Below are positions 8,525 to 18,063 of a stretch of DNA of 64,000 nucleotides, piece after piece. A program made the translations under genes and the position numbers. The DNA comes from UBA4582 sp002389265 (GTDB taxonomy: Bacteria; Pseudomonadota; Gammaproteobacteria; Pseudomonadales; Azotimanducaceae), in assembly GCA_943788825.1 (NCBI GenBank), contig CALSRT010000006.1:62001-126000 (forward strand), in the 5' to 3' direction. Positions within the stretch are counted from its first letter, which is position 1, and each line of letters starts with the position of its first letter. The notes under the pieces are model-generated. The model worked only from the letters and a program-made list of their open reading frames with translations, did no database searches and was not told where the DNA came from.

Positions 8525-8876
8525 AGCTAAGTTTTCAGCATGTGACAGCGTTCTGCACGAGCGTCAAAGTTTGCTTCCGTGGGGTTTGGAGATTTTAAGT
8601 GATTCGAGTGATGGCAAGTGGTCTAAATATCAACAATACCGATCGGTATAAAAACGCAGCAATTGACTCTTAGATTCGAGGATTCGCTGCAGGTTGATCG
8701 TATTGCTTCGAAACCGGAGGCGATTGTCGTTCTGAGAGCCTGATATTGACGTGCTGGCGGCGAATCCTGTGCTCGCTGCATTGTTATCGTTTCAGCATTT
8801 GTCTATAATCGCCGGCCTTCCAGGTAGTGTATTACCCAGAGGTGCTGGTGAGATTCCGGTAGTAAGTCAGATCACG
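8525..8876. other. Intergenic upstream of tRNA-Leu
   Basis: No protein gene is supported in this 352-nt stretch. A good sigma-70 promoter for the tRNA lies at 8781-8809; the remainder shows nothing recognisable. Confidence 0.5.
8781..8809 (+). promoter_or_regulatory. Sigma-70 promoter for tRNA-Leu
   Basis: TTGTTA (8781-8786), a 17-nt spacer and TATAAT (8804-8809) form a good promoter. A GC-rich stretch (CGCCGGCC) follows the -10, the discriminator type seen at growth-rate-controlled stable RNA promoters. Confidence 0.7.
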
Positions 8877-8961
<85 letters not shown>

Positions 8962-9042
8962 TGATCTGAAGATTGAGAATAGCGGAGAGCCGCAGGCTAT
9001 CCCTTTGAATTGTCAAGAATTAATTAAACAGGTATGGATGTC

Positions 9043-10428
9043 ATGCAGGTAACACTCGAAACCACGTCAGGTCTGAAGCGAACGTTGCGGATCATCGTGC
9101 CGGCAGCAAAGTTTGAGGGCGAAGTTGAAGCTAAGCTCAAACAAGCCGCAGGACAGGCTCGGATCAAGGGCTTCCGTCCCGGCAAAGTGCCAATGCGTGA
9201 AGTGCGACGTCGGTTTGCCGATGGCATTCGTCAGGAGGTCAGTTCGGAATTGATGCAATCGTCATTCGCTGATGCCGTTAGTAATCAAGCTATGGCGCCT
9301 GCCGGCATGCCGAGCATTCAGAATGTCGTGATGGAGGAAGGTAAGGATTTCGAGTATACCGCCGAGTTTGAGGTTTTTCCTGAAATTGAACTTGCAGATT
9401 TTGGGCTGATCAACGTCGAGCGCCCCGTGGCGACTGTGACGGAAAGCGATATTGACAAGATGATCGAAACGTTGCGTGAGCAAAATAAAGAATTCGTCGA
9501 TGTGGATCGGGTCAGCCAAGACGGCGATCAGGTTAATGTCGACTTTGAAGGCTTCGTCGATGGTGAAGCGTTTGAGGGTGGCAAGGCCGAAGGCTCCGAT
9601 ATCGTGCTGGGTAGTAACAGCATGATTCCCGGTTTCGAAGAAGGCTTGCTGGGTTGTAAGGCTGGTGAGAACAAAGACATCCAGGTGACTTTTCCTGAAG
9701 GCTACCAGGCAAAGGAGCTTGCAGGTAAAGAAGCGACTTTCAAGATGAAGATTAATAAGGTTGCTGAGCCAACATTGCCCGCCTTGGACGCTGATTTTTT
9801 CGAGAAGTTTGGTACCAAAGATGCTGATTTGACGACTTTCCGTCTAGAGGTCCTTGGTAATATGGAAAAGGAACTGGCAGCAGCCATCAAAAATAAAGTC
9901 AAAAACCAGGTGTTGGACGGCCTTGCAGAGACGAATGCCGTGGAAGTGCCAAGCGCGCTGGTCGATTCAGAAGTGAACCGTATGCGTCAGGAAGCAGTTC
10001 AGCAATTTGGTGGAAGCCAGAAAATTGACCCATCGATATTACCGGCCGAGATGTTCACCGCGCAGGCGACCAAGCGCGTCCAGCTGGGCCTGATGGTTAA
10101 CGCTATCGTCGAGCAAAAGAAGTTGGAGGTTGACCAAGATCGGGTAAAGACCATGATCGAAACCATGTCCAGCTCCTATGAAGACCCACAAGAAATTATC
10201 AATTATTATTATTCGAACGAGCAGCAACTGAACCAAATTCAGAACTTGGTACTCGAAGATCAAGTGATTGATACTATCCTGGCCGATGCCAAGGTGAGTG
10301 ACTTGGCCATGGACTATGATGATGCTATCAAGCCTACGCCAGCCCCGCTGCCAGAAGAAGATGCTGAAACGACCGCCGAGGCCGCTGACGACGCTGATAC
10401 TGCTGAGGATGAAGCGCCGAAAGCCTAG
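9043..10428 (+). CDS. tig: Trigger factor (ribosome-associated chaperone and prolyl isomerase)
   Basis: The 461-residue product has the three trigger-factor domains in order: N-terminal ribosome-binding domain with signature 'GFRPGKVP' near residues 44-51, a central FKBP-type prolyl isomerase domain ('DGDQVNVDFEGFVDGEAFEGG' region), and the C-terminal chaperone arms. It meets nascent chains at the ribosomal exit tunnel. The ATG at 9043 is chosen because family members begin 'MQV'; an ATG at 9034 would add three residues. The acidic tail after the arms ('EEDAETTAEAADDADTAEDE' type) is longer than in E. coli but common. It precedes clpP as in many gammaproteobacteria. Confidence 0.97.
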   Translation: MQVTLETTSGLKRTLRIIVPAAKFEGEVEAKLKQAAGQARIKGFRPGKVPMREVRRRFADGIRQEVSSELMQSSFADAVSNQAMAPAGMPSIQNVVMEEGKDFEYTAEFEVFPEIELADFGLINVERPVATVTESDIDKMIETLREQNKEFVDVDRVSQDGDQVNVDFEGFVDGEAFEGGKAEGSDIVLGSNSMIPGFEEGLLGCKAGENKDIQVTFPEGYQAKELAGKEATFKMKINKVAEPTLPALDADFFEKFGTKDADLTTFRLEVLGNMEKELAAAIKNKVKNQVLDGLAETNAVEVPSALVDSEVNRMRQEAVQQFGGSQKIDPSILPAEMFTAQATKRVQLGLMVNAIVEQKKLEVDQDRVKTMIETMSSSYEDPQEIINYYYSNEQQLNQIQNLVLEDQVIDTILADAKVSDLAMDYDDAIKPTPAPLPEEDAETTAEAADDADTAEDEAPKA

Positions 10429-10660
10429 CCCTAAAGTCACTTAACCCTGCCATTACTGCGGGTATAGCGGGGCTCTTCAAGACTTTTTTACTGTCCAAGC
10501 ATTGAAGTTTTGGCGGAATGACGCAATATTAGGTTAGACACAGCAGGGCCTGCGACGGAATAGCAGGACCCGCTACCCAATTAATGGCAGGTGATCATCA
10601 GACTAGTTAATTTGCAATCAGATTAACGGTTACCTGATCCAGAAAAATCACGAGGTGCGA

Positions 10661-11302
10661 ATGAGCAACATATTTGACGATCAGCTTTCGACGACCACAA
10701 GCCTGGGGTTGATCCCTATGGTTTTGGAACAGACGGCCAGGGGAGAGCGGTCCTACGACATCTACTCTCGGCTTCTGAAAGAGCGGATCATCTTTATCGT
10801 CGGCCCAATTGACGATAACGTGGCGAATTTGGTGGTTGCTCAACTGCTTCATGCAGAATCAGAAAATGCGGACAAAGATGTTCAGCTATATATCAACTCA
10901 CCAGGTGGGTCAGTGACCGCGGGTCTGGCGATTTATGACACCATGCAGTTTATTAACTGTGATGTCAGCACCATGTGCATCGGTCAAGCCGCCAGCATGG
11001 GCGCTTTATTACTCGCCGGTGGCGCTCATGGTAAGCGTTACTGTCTGCCTAACTCTCGGGTGATGATCCACCAGCCCAGCGGTGGATCCCAGGGTCAAGC
11101 CAGTGATATTGAGATTCAGGCAAAAGAAATACTGTACTTGCGAGGCCGTTTGAACGAAATCATGGCATTGCATACGGGGCAGACCATTGAGCAAATCGCC
11201 ATTGACACTGAACGTGACAACTTTATGACTGCCGCGCAAGCCGCGACTTATGGCTTAATTGATAAGGTACAAGAGCCGCGCACACCGCTGGTGTCGGTTT
11301 AA
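10661..11302 (+). CDS. clpP: ATP-dependent Clp protease proteolytic subunit
   Basis: The 213-residue serine protease subunit has the catalytic serine Ser112 in 'GQAASMGA' and His137 in 'MIHQPSGG', with the acidic member of the triad downstream. It forms a tetradecameric chamber that degrades proteins delivered by ClpX or ClpA. ATG 10661 is selected because GAGG lies 5 nt upstream; a GTG at 10655 would overlap it. clpX follows 155 nt downstream, the standard order. Full length. Confidence 0.98.
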   Translation: MSNIFDDQLSTTTSLGLIPMVLEQTARGERSYDIYSRLLKERIIFIVGPIDDNVANLVVAQLLHAESENADKDVQLYINSPGGSVTAGLAIYDTMQFINCDVSTMCIGQAASMGALLLAGGAHGKRYCLPNSRVMIHQPSGGSQGQASDIEIQAKEILYLRGRLNEIMALHTGQTIEQIAIDTERDNFMTAAQAATYGLIDKVQEPRTPLVSV

Positions 11303-11457
11303 TTGCCAGTAGGTAAGCTTTAGAGTTCAAATCCGTAGTGGATGTAGATACTATTTATCGTGTAAACGAGAAGGCCAAGCAGAGACTTGGTCGCGGCCAA
11401 TAAGCTAAGGGTATGGGTCACTCGACTACGCAAAACAGATTGGAATGAGGTGGATTA

Positions 11458-12735
11458 ATGGCTGACGATCACGACGATAACAACGGCGATGGTAAATTGC
11501 TGCATTGTAATTTTTGCGGAAAAAGTCAGCATGAAGTACGCAAATTGATTGCTGGACCTTCTGTCTATGTCTGCGATGAATGCGTCGAATTGTGCAATGA
11601 CATCATTCGTGAAGAGTTACAAGAAACCATTGACGAGGGCGAAAAGAAAAAACTCCCGACGCCACAGGAAATCAAAGATATCCTTGATGAGTATGTCATT
11701 GGTCAGCACTGGGCGAAGAAAGTTTTGTCTGTGGCCGTTTACAATCACTACAAGCGATTGAACTACTCGGGAAAGAAAGACGACGTCGAATTACAGAAAA
11801 GTAACATCTTGCTGGTCGGGCCTACTGGGGTTGGCAAGACGTTGCTTGCTGAAACTTTGGCGCGACTGTTGGATGTTCCGTTTACAATTGCGGATGCGAC
11901 AACACTCACGGAAGCAGGTTATGTGGGTGAAGATGTTGAGAATATCATTCAGAAGTTGTTGCAGAAGTGCGACTACGATGTGGAAAAAGCTCAGGTTGGC
12001 ATCGTCTACATTGATGAGATCGATAAGATCTCGCGTAAGTCTGATAACCCTTCGATTACTCGCGATGTGTCCGGTGAGGGCGTGCAGCAAGCGTTGCTGA
12101 AGCTGATTGAAGGGACGGTCGCCTCAGTACCGCCCCAGGGTGGCAGAAAACATCCGCAGCAGGAGTTTTTGCAGGTCGATACGACAAATATCCTGTTCAT
12201 CTGCGGCGGCGCCTTTTCTGGGCTCGATAAAGTCATTACCAACCGCTCAGCGAAAAGTGGTATCGGATTCGGCGCGAGTGTCGCATCAGAATCCAACAAA
12301 AAGAACTTGGGTGATACTTTGCGCTCGGTTGAACCGGAAGACTTGGTCCGTTACGGTCTGATCCCGGAGTTTGTTGGCCGCTTACCTGTAATCGCGACAC
12401 TGGATGAGTTGGATGCCGAAGCGCTGGTCAGAATTCTTAAAGAACCGAAAAATGCCTACACGAAGCAGTATTCAAAGCTCTTCGAGATGGAGGGTGTTGA
12501 TATTGACTTCCGCGAAGACGCACTGGAAGCGATTGCCAAGAAGGCCATGGAACGCAAGACTGGTGCCCGTGGTTTGCGGTCTATTCTCGAGTCTGTCTTG
12601 CTCGAAATTATGTACGAGATTCCTTCCGCGACTGGCGTTAGCAAAGTTGTCATCGACGAAAATGTCATTAATGGTACCTCTGAACCGATGTTGATATACG
12701 AAAATCAGGAACAGCAGAAGGCTATGCCTGAATAA
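11458..12735 (+). CDS. clpX: ATP-dependent Clp protease ATP-binding subunit ClpX
   Basis: The 425-residue AAA+ unfoldase carries an N-terminal zinc-binding domain (Cys pairs in 'CNFCGK' and 'CDEC'), Walker A 'GPTGVGKT', Walker B 'VYIDEIDK' and the pore/sensor elements typical of ClpX. It recognises tagged substrates, unfolds them and threads them into ClpP. A strong terminator follows at 12824-12850, separating clpPX from lon. Confidence 0.98.
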   Translation: MADDHDDNNGDGKLLHCNFCGKSQHEVRKLIAGPSVYVCDECVELCNDIIREELQETIDEGEKKKLPTPQEIKDILDEYVIGQHWAKKVLSVAVYNHYKRLNYSGKKDDVELQKSNILLVGPTGVGKTLLAETLARLLDVPFTIADATTLTEAGYVGEDVENIIQKLLQKCDYDVEKAQVGIVYIDEIDKISRKSDNPSITRDVSGEGVQQALLKLIEGTVASVPPQGGRKHPQQEFLQVDTTNILFICGGAFSGLDKVITNRSAKSGIGFGASVASESNKKNLGDTLRSVEPEDLVRYGLIPEFVGRLPVIATLDELDAEALVRILKEPKNAYTKQYSKLFEMEGVDIDFREDALEAIAKKAMERKTGARGLRSILESVLLEIMYEIPSATGVSKVVIDENVINGTSEPMLIYENQEQQKAMPE

Positions 12736-12823
12736 TGACGAGAAAACTGTCTGGCAACTGGTGGCTAACACCGTTGACCGGATGGGTAGTTCGACTCCAA
12801 GCTAAAGCCGAGGTCGATGCTGG

Positions 12824-12850
12824 AAAAAAGGGCCGTTGGCCCTTTTTTTT
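12824..12850 (+). terminator. Rho-independent terminator after clpX
   Basis: GGGCC (12830-12834) pairs with GGCCC (12838-12842) across a GTT loop. The stem is extended by an A run on the left and T run on the right, ending in eight Ts. A canonical terminator. Confidence 0.9.
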
Positions 12851-13089
12851 GGGTGACTTAGTGCTGCCATTGCTTGAAGGTTGCTATGGTTGCGTTAAGT
12901 GGTCTAAGGTTGATGCAGTAGATTGCCCGCGGCGTTTCAGGGCCAGGTCCAGACTCAATAACCGGGTAACGCTCCGTTTGGTGCGCCACCCGCCCTTATT
13001 GGCTAGCACTGAAAGACCCAGTCGAAATCCAATGTATACGAGTTAACCGTTATAAAGACAGTGGTTGCGGTTAATGACCAGGAGAAATT
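12851..13089. other. Intergenic clpX-lon
   Basis: Together with the terminator this makes a 354-nt gap. A plus-strand open frame from 12735 to 13046 crosses the terminator, lacks family features and is rejected. The lon promoter should lie here; no clear sigma-32 or sigma-70 consensus was identified. Confidence 0.45.
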
Positions 13090-15498
13090 ATGACCAGCAT
13101 GAAAAATATCCCCGTCGTGACGTTACGCGATATGGTGGTATATCCCCACGGTGTTCAACCGCTTTTTATCGGTACTGAAAAGTCAATTCGTGCCCTCGAT
13201 CATGCGCAGAAAAATGACAAAGACAAACAGGTCCTACTGGTCGCAAAGAGAGCCCCTGAAGATGAGAATCCGGGCCCAGATGACTTATATGCGTTCGGCA
13301 CTGTGGCCACCATATTGCAGTTGATTCGTCTACCGGACAAGACCGTCAAAATTTTAGTGGAAGGGAGTCAACGGGCAGAAATTACGGAAATCAGAGACGA
13401 AGAAAAGTTTTTTGTTGGCGATATCAACTTGATTGAAGAACCTGAGATTGATGCCAATGAAGCAGAGGCGCTGGTTCGATCGATGATGTCGGTGTTTGAG
13501 CAATATGTGCAGTTGAGTAAAAAGGTCCCGCCAGAGGTTATGACGTCTCTCGCCAGCGTAGACGATCCAAGCCGGCTAGTGGACACCATTGCCTCGCAAA
13601 TGAGTCTGAAGCTCGATGAGAAGCAGCATATTTTGGAAATGGCGGGTCTTGGCGAGCGCATCGAGCATATGATGAAGCTGCTGGAGGCTGAGATAGACCT
13701 GTTCAACGTTGAGAAGCGGGTTCGCGGTCGTGTAAAAAAGCAGATGGAAAAGAGTCAGCGCGAGTACTACCTTAACGAACAAATGAAGGCGATCCAGAAA
13801 GAACTTGGCGACATGGATGATGTGCCGAATGAGTTGGATGAAATTCAAAAGCGACTGCTGGCTTCAGGTATGCCGAAGGAAGCGCGTGACAAAACTACCG
13901 CTGAACTCAGCAAGCTTAAAATGATGTCGCCCATGTCGGCCGAGGCCACCGTTGTCCGCAGTTATATCGACTGGATGCTTGGTGTCCCCTGGAAGAAGCG
14001 CTCGAAAGTCAGAACTGATATTGCTGAAGCTGAAGCAGTGCTGAATGCAGATCATTACGGACTCGAAGAGGTGAAGGACCGGATCCTTGAATATCTGGCT
14101 GTGCAACGCCGAGTCCGCAAGATCAAAGGTCCCGTATTGTGCTTGGTGGGTCCTCCCGGCGTTGGTAAGACTTCGCTAGGCGAGTCTATCGCCCGTGCGA
14201 CTAACCGTAAATTTGTGCGAATGGCTGTGGGGGGTGTGCGTGACGAGGCCGAGATTCGTGGGCATCGACGAACCTATATTGGATCGATGCCAGGGAAAAT
14301 TGTTCAAAAGTTGTCGAAGAGTGGCACACGTAATCCGTTGTTCCTGTTTGATGAGATTGACAAGATGGGCCAGGATCATCGGGGTGATCCTGCTTCAGCC
14401 TTGCTGGAAGTCCTGGATCCGGAGCAGAACAACTCATTTAATGACCATTATCTCGACGTTGACTATGATCTGTCTGAAGTCATGTTCATTTGTACCTCTA
14501 ACACGATGAATATCCCCGCCCCATTGTTGGATCGAATGGAGGTGATTCGTATTCCGGGTTACACAGAGGATGAGAAACTCAACATCGCCATGCGTTACCT
14601 GGTTCGTAAGCAGCTAACGAATAATGGGCTCAAAGAAAGTGAATTAGAAATCAAAGAAGAAGCTGTTAGGGACCTCATCCGTTATTACACTCGTGAGGCG
14701 GGCGTGCGGGGACTGGAACGCGAGATTGCCAAGTTGTGTCGAAAGGTCGTCAAAGCCCGCGACCTCGATGGAGATGGCGGACAGGCCAATAAATTAGTCG
14801 TCGGTAGTGCTGAACTAGAGCAATATTCGGGTGTTAAGAAGTTCAACTATGGTAAAGCCGAAGAAGCGGACCAGGTTGGCCAAGTGACGGGCCTGGCTGT
14901 CACTAGCGTAGGCGGTGAATTGCTAACAATTGAAGCCGCAGCGATGCCTGGAAAGGGCGTGATGACGAAAACAGGCTCTCTGGGTGATGTTATGCAGGAA
15001 TCGATTCAGGCCGCGATGACCGTGGTGCGAAGTCGTGCAGCGGCACTGGGCATACCTGCAGATTTTCATGAAAAATACGATTTCCACGTTCATATGCCGG
15101 AAGGCGCGACACCGAAAGATGGCCCGAGTGCAGGGATTGCGCTGTGCACCGCATTGGTCTCCGTGCTGACGGGTATACCTGCTCGTGCTGACGTTGCCAT
15201 GACCGGTGAGATTACGTTGCGAGGGCAGGTCTTGCCGATTGGCGGTTTGAAAGAAAAGCTACTCGCTGCACATCGCGGTGGGATTAAAACAGTCCTGATT
15301 CCCGATGAGAACAAGCGTGATTTAAAGGAGATACCTGACAATATTAAGCAAGATCTTGACATTAAACCGGTCAAGTGGATTGATGAGGTGTTGCTTGTGG
15401 CATTGGCACGGATGCCAGAGCCGATTCCGGAGATGATCGAAAATGAGGCGGAAAGCGGCTCGGAATCCGACGTAAACCAGAGAATCAGTGCTCATTAG
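13090..15498 (+). CDS. lon: ATP-dependent protease Lon
   Basis: The 802-residue product has the LonA layout: N-terminal substrate-binding domain (about 1-200), coiled region, AAA+ module with Walker A 'GPPGVGKT' and Walker B 'FLFDEIDK', and C-terminal protease with the catalytic Ser in 'PKDGPSAG' and the partner Lys in the following beta-helix region ('GLKEKLLAA'). It degrades misfolded and short-lived regulatory proteins. AGGAG lies 6 nt before the ATG. The tail after 'MPEPIPEMIE' is acidic and variable. hupB follows, the usual order. Confidence 0.98.
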   Translation: MTSMKNIPVVTLRDMVVYPHGVQPLFIGTEKSIRALDHAQKNDKDKQVLLVAKRAPEDENPGPDDLYAFGTVATILQLIRLPDKTVKILVEGSQRAEITEIRDEEKFFVGDINLIEEPEIDANEAEALVRSMMSVFEQYVQLSKKVPPEVMTSLASVDDPSRLVDTIASQMSLKLDEKQHILEMAGLGERIEHMMKLLEAEIDLFNVEKRVRGRVKKQMEKSQREYYLNEQMKAIQKELGDMDDVPNELDEIQKRLLASGMPKEARDKTTAELSKLKMMSPMSAEATVVRSYIDWMLGVPWKKRSKVRTDIAEAEAVLNADHYGLEEVKDRILEYLAVQRRVRKIKGPVLCLVGPPGVGKTSLGESIARATNRKFVRMAVGGVRDEAEIRGHRRTYIGSMPGKIVQKLSKSGTRNPLFLFDEIDKMGQDHRGDPASALLEVLDPEQNNSFNDHYLDVDYDLSEVMFICTSNTMNIPAPLLDRMEVIRIPGYTEDEKLNIAMRYLVRKQLTNNGLKESELEIKEEAVRDLIRYYTREAGVRGLEREIAKLCRKVVKARDLDGDGGQANKLVVGSAELEQYSGVKKFNYGKAEEADQVGQVTGLAVTSVGGELLTIEAAAMPGKGVMTKTGSLGDVMQESIQAAMTVVRSRAAALGIPADFHEKYDFHVHMPEGATPKDGPSAGIALCTALVSVLTGIPARADVAMTGEITLRGQVLPIGGLKEKLLAAHRGGIKTVLIPDENKRDLKEIPDNIKQDLDIKPVKWIDEVLLVALARMPEPIPEMIENEAESGSESDVNQRISAH

Positions 15499-15508
15499 GA
15501 CATTTGCC

Positions 15509-15538
15509 TTGACAGCCATTTTGGCTAGTTGGTATAAC
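15509..15538 (+). promoter_or_regulatory. Sigma-70 promoter of hupB
   Basis: TTGACA (15509-15514), 18-nt spacer, TATAAC (15533-15538), about 95 nt before the hupB start. The -35 is perfect and the -10 has five of six matches. Confidence 0.75.
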
Positions 15539-15633
15539 CTGTATCAGTTTAAGAGATCGCAGCCGGTTGGTCATTTGCTGTGGTAGAACTCGAAAGCGAC
15601 CAGAAAAGTCAATCAACCAATCAGGGGTATAGA

Positions 15634-15909
15634 GTGAATAAACAAGAGCTGATCGAAAACATTGCGGCGTCTGCCGATATTACTAAAGCTGCAGCCGGCA
15701 GAGCCTTGGATTCTATGATAGATTCAGTCACTGGCGCGCTCAAAACGGGTGACTCAGTCGTTCTGGTTGGATTTGGTACATTTACGGTTCGCGATCGTGC
15801 GGCTCGTACTGGACGCAATCCACAAACTGGTGCCGAGATTCAAATCTCTGCAGCCAAGGTCCCGGCATTCAAGGCCGGCAAAGCATTAAAAGATGCTGTA
15901 AATAGCTAA
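15634..15909 (+). CDS. hupB: DNA-binding protein HU
   Basis: The 91-residue histone-like protein matches HU-beta throughout: N-terminal helices, 'GFGTF' turn and the DNA-binding beta-arm with 'GRNPQTG'. It bends and compacts DNA as a dimer. GTG 15634 is preferred because AGGGG sits 6 nt upstream and the protein then begins like HU ('MNKQEL'); a start at 15580 would add an unrelated leader. Its own promoter and a terminator flank it, so it is a monocistronic unit between lon and ppiD. Confidence 0.96.
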   Translation: MNKQELIENIAASADITKAAAGRALDSMIDSVTGALKTGDSVVLVGFGTFTVRDRAARTGRNPQTGAEIQISAAKVPAFKAGKALKDAVNS

Positions 15910-15982
15910 GTCGTTAAATTTGGTCGAGTTAGCTATTTTTTCAATGAATGGTTAGCGCTAAAATGAGACCAAATGCTGTTCC

Positions 15983-16012
15983 AAATGGCGCATCTAGTAT
16001 GCGCCATTTTTT
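15983..16012 (+). terminator. Rho-independent terminator after hupB
   Basis: AAATGGCGCAT (15983-15993) pairs perfectly with ATGCGCCATTT (15999-16009) over a 5-nt loop, followed by further Ts. It also shows that ppiD must start after this point. Confidence 0.9.
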
Positions 16013-16032
16013 ATTATTTGATGAGGAATCGA

Positions 16033-17916
16033 ATGTCAATCCAGAATCTAAGAGACAAATCAGACGGCGTGATCGCGAAAGTTATCGTCGGTTTGATTAT
16101 CGTGGTCTTCGCCTTGTTTGGGATGGGGTCGATTACGACCTTTCTCACACCGGTGCCCAAAGTCGCGACGGTTGACGGGCAGGACATTACTCAACAGGAA
16201 ATGGAGATAGCCGTCGAACGCGGCCGCCGTATGCTGTTGTCTCAAAATACGCCCGCAGCTGAGATCGACGAAGACGAGTTGCGTCAGAACGTCTTACAAA
16301 ACCTGATCGATCGTAAGCTTTTGATTCTGGCCGGCGAGTCTATGGGGCTGCAATATTCCGATCAGCGACTGGATGCGGAAATCGTATCTACTCCGATTTT
16401 TCAAGTCGAAGGCGTGTTTGACCCGGGACAATTCCAATTGGTGATTGGCGGGGCAGGTTACTCAGCATTGAGCTATCGCGAAGAAATGCGCCGCGACAAG
16501 TCTTTACAGCAATTGACGACAGGTATTCGTAGTACGGCGTTTTTGACTGAGCCTCAAGTGCTGCGAACCAGTAGTTTGGCGCAACAAACACGCGATGTGG
16601 CATTCCTGCGTATCGACGTTGACGAAATGAAAGACTCAGTGGACGTGTCGGATGCTGAGATAGTCAGCTTTTATGATGCTAATCCGTCAGACTTCATGAC
16701 CGCGGAAACGGTCGACATTGACTATGTTGAACTCAAACGCGCCAATCTGATCAACGCCGTTGAAGTGAGCGAAGCTGATTTATTAGCATTATTTGAGGAG
16801 AGCAAAGACTTCTATGCGACTGATGAGCGTCGTCGCGTCGCACATATACTCGTCGAGGTTAATGACCAGTCTACCGAAGCAGATGCCGAGACCAGGATTA
16901 ATGAGGTTTATCAACGCATCATCGCGGGTGAAGATTTCGCTGGCCTTGCGAAAGAATATTCGTCGGATACAGGTTCGGCTGAGAATGGCGGTGATCTGGG
17001 TTTTAATGCGCCGGGCACTTTTGTTGAAGAGTTCGAAGTCGTCGCTTACGATCTCGGGCTTAACGAAATGTCTGCGCCAGTCCGGACCGAGTTCGGGTTT
17101 CACCTGATCAAAGTGCTTGATATTGAGGCGGCTAAAATCCCCGAGTATGCTGACGTTCGTGATCGCGTTGAAGCTACATTTCGGGAGAATCGAGCGGAAG
17201 ACGCTTTTGTCCAACAGTCTGCTCGCATGAGTGAGCTTGCATTTGAAACCAGGGACCTTGTCGAAATTAGTGAAGAGCTAGGCTTAAGCATCGAATCTAC
17301 CGGGCCCAGTGCCCGTGATACAGTTGATGGACTACTTGCGATATCAGTTGTAGCCAATGCGGCCTTTAGTCCTGACGTATTGCTTGAGGGTAACAACAGT
17401 AGCTTAATCGAGATCGATCCGAACCATCACATAGTGCTTCGACTGAGGGAATATCAACCTCAAGAAGTGAAGGCGCTAGCGGAAGTGACTGACTTGATTA
17501 GGGAACGACTCGCTCTGGAGAAAGCGGTTGTGCTGGCTGAAGCTCAATCTAAAGAGATTGTCGCAATGCTTGAGAGTGGTTCTGGTACTCGCTATGTGGC
17601 CGATCAGTTTAATCTGGTCTGGTCTGTGGTTGCTAAAGCGCAACGTAATCAGCCCAACCTGGCCGCTGATATCGGTCGGTATGCGTTTAGTTTACCGCGG
17701 CCAAGAGCGGGTAATAAGTCGGTTGGCTATACCTTGCTGGGCGATGGGGATGCGGCTATCGTCAGTGTAACCAATGTCCAAAACAAGTCTGCCGAGGATG
17801 ATCTGCAGAATGTTGCGAGCCTAGGTCGGATACTGGCATCACAACAAGGCGCCAGTGACTTTTTGGATTGGCGTGAAGGCCTGGCATTGAATGCCACGGT
17901 TAAGCGGTCTAACTAA
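16033..17916 (+). CDS. ppiD: Periplasmic folding chaperone PpiD (SurA-N and parvulin domains)
   Basis: The 627-residue protein is anchored by one N-terminal membrane helix (about residues 13-35, 'VIVGLIIVVFALFGMG'), then has a SurA-like chaperone part, one parvulin-type PPIC domain ('RRVAHILVEV' to 'GFHLIKVLDI', about 265-365) and a C-terminal chaperone region. It sits at the SecYEG exit and helps newly exported proteins fold. ATG 16033 has GAGGA 5 nt upstream; an earlier start at 15973 would run through the hupB terminator. Order lon-hupB-ppiD is conserved. Confidence 0.95.
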   Translation: MSIQNLRDKSDGVIAKVIVGLIIVVFALFGMGSITTFLTPVPKVATVDGQDITQQEMEIAVERGRRMLLSQNTPAAEIDEDELRQNVLQNLIDRKLLILAGESMGLQYSDQRLDAEIVSTPIFQVEGVFDPGQFQLVIGGAGYSALSYREEMRRDKSLQQLTTGIRSTAFLTEPQVLRTSSLAQQTRDVAFLRIDVDEMKDSVDVSDAEIVSFYDANPSDFMTAETVDIDYVELKRANLINAVEVSEADLLALFEESKDFYATDERRRVAHILVEVNDQSTEADAETRINEVYQRIIAGEDFAGLAKEYSSDTGSAENGGDLGFNAPGTFVEEFEVVAYDLGLNEMSAPVRTEFGFHLIKVLDIEAAKIPEYADVRDRVEATFRENRAEDAFVQQSARMSELAFETRDLVEISEELGLSIESTGPSARDTVDGLLAISVVANAAFSPDVLLEGNNSSLIEIDPNHHIVLRLREYQPQEVKALAEVTDLIRERLALEKAVVLAEAQSKEIVAMLESGSGTRYVADQFNLVWSVVAKAQRNQPNLAADIGRYAFSLPRPRAGNKSVGYTLLGDGDAAIVSVTNVQNKSAEDDLQNVASLGRILASQQGASDFLDWREGLALNATVKRSN

Positions 17917-17937
17917 TAGCTGAAGTGAAGGGCGTGG

Positions 17938-17979
17938 GCTGTTTGCAGTTCTCTTGGGTATAGCGAGAGCTCAAACAGC
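17938..17979. terminator. Hairpin between convergent ppiD and mltD
   Basis: GCTGTTTG (17938-17945) pairs with CAAACAGC (17972-17979), and the inner bases (AGTTCTC / GAGAGCT) extend the pairing imperfectly. No T run follows on the plus strand, so its termination role is likely but unproven. Confidence 0.45.
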
Positions 17980-18010
17980 ACGTCTTGGCCCCGGCACTCA
18001 TCGGCCAAAG

Positions 18011-18057
18011 CAAGGCGGCAGAGAGAAAGGCGGCACAGGGAAAGGCGGGGCGCCTTT
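18011..18057. repeat. Three 15-nt tandem units ending in a small hairpin
   Basis: CAAGGCGGCAGAGAG (18011-18025), AAAGGCGGCACAGGG (18026-18040) and a third AAAGGCGGGGCGCC copy. The last forms AAAGGCG-ggg-CGCCTTT (18041-18057), just past the mltD stop, and could serve as its terminator. Confidence 0.6.
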
Positions 18058-18063
18058 GGCAGT

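Noticed and set aside
12735..13046. 103-residue open frame between clpX and lon
   Set aside because: It runs through a strong terminator, has no ribosome-binding site of note and no family features.
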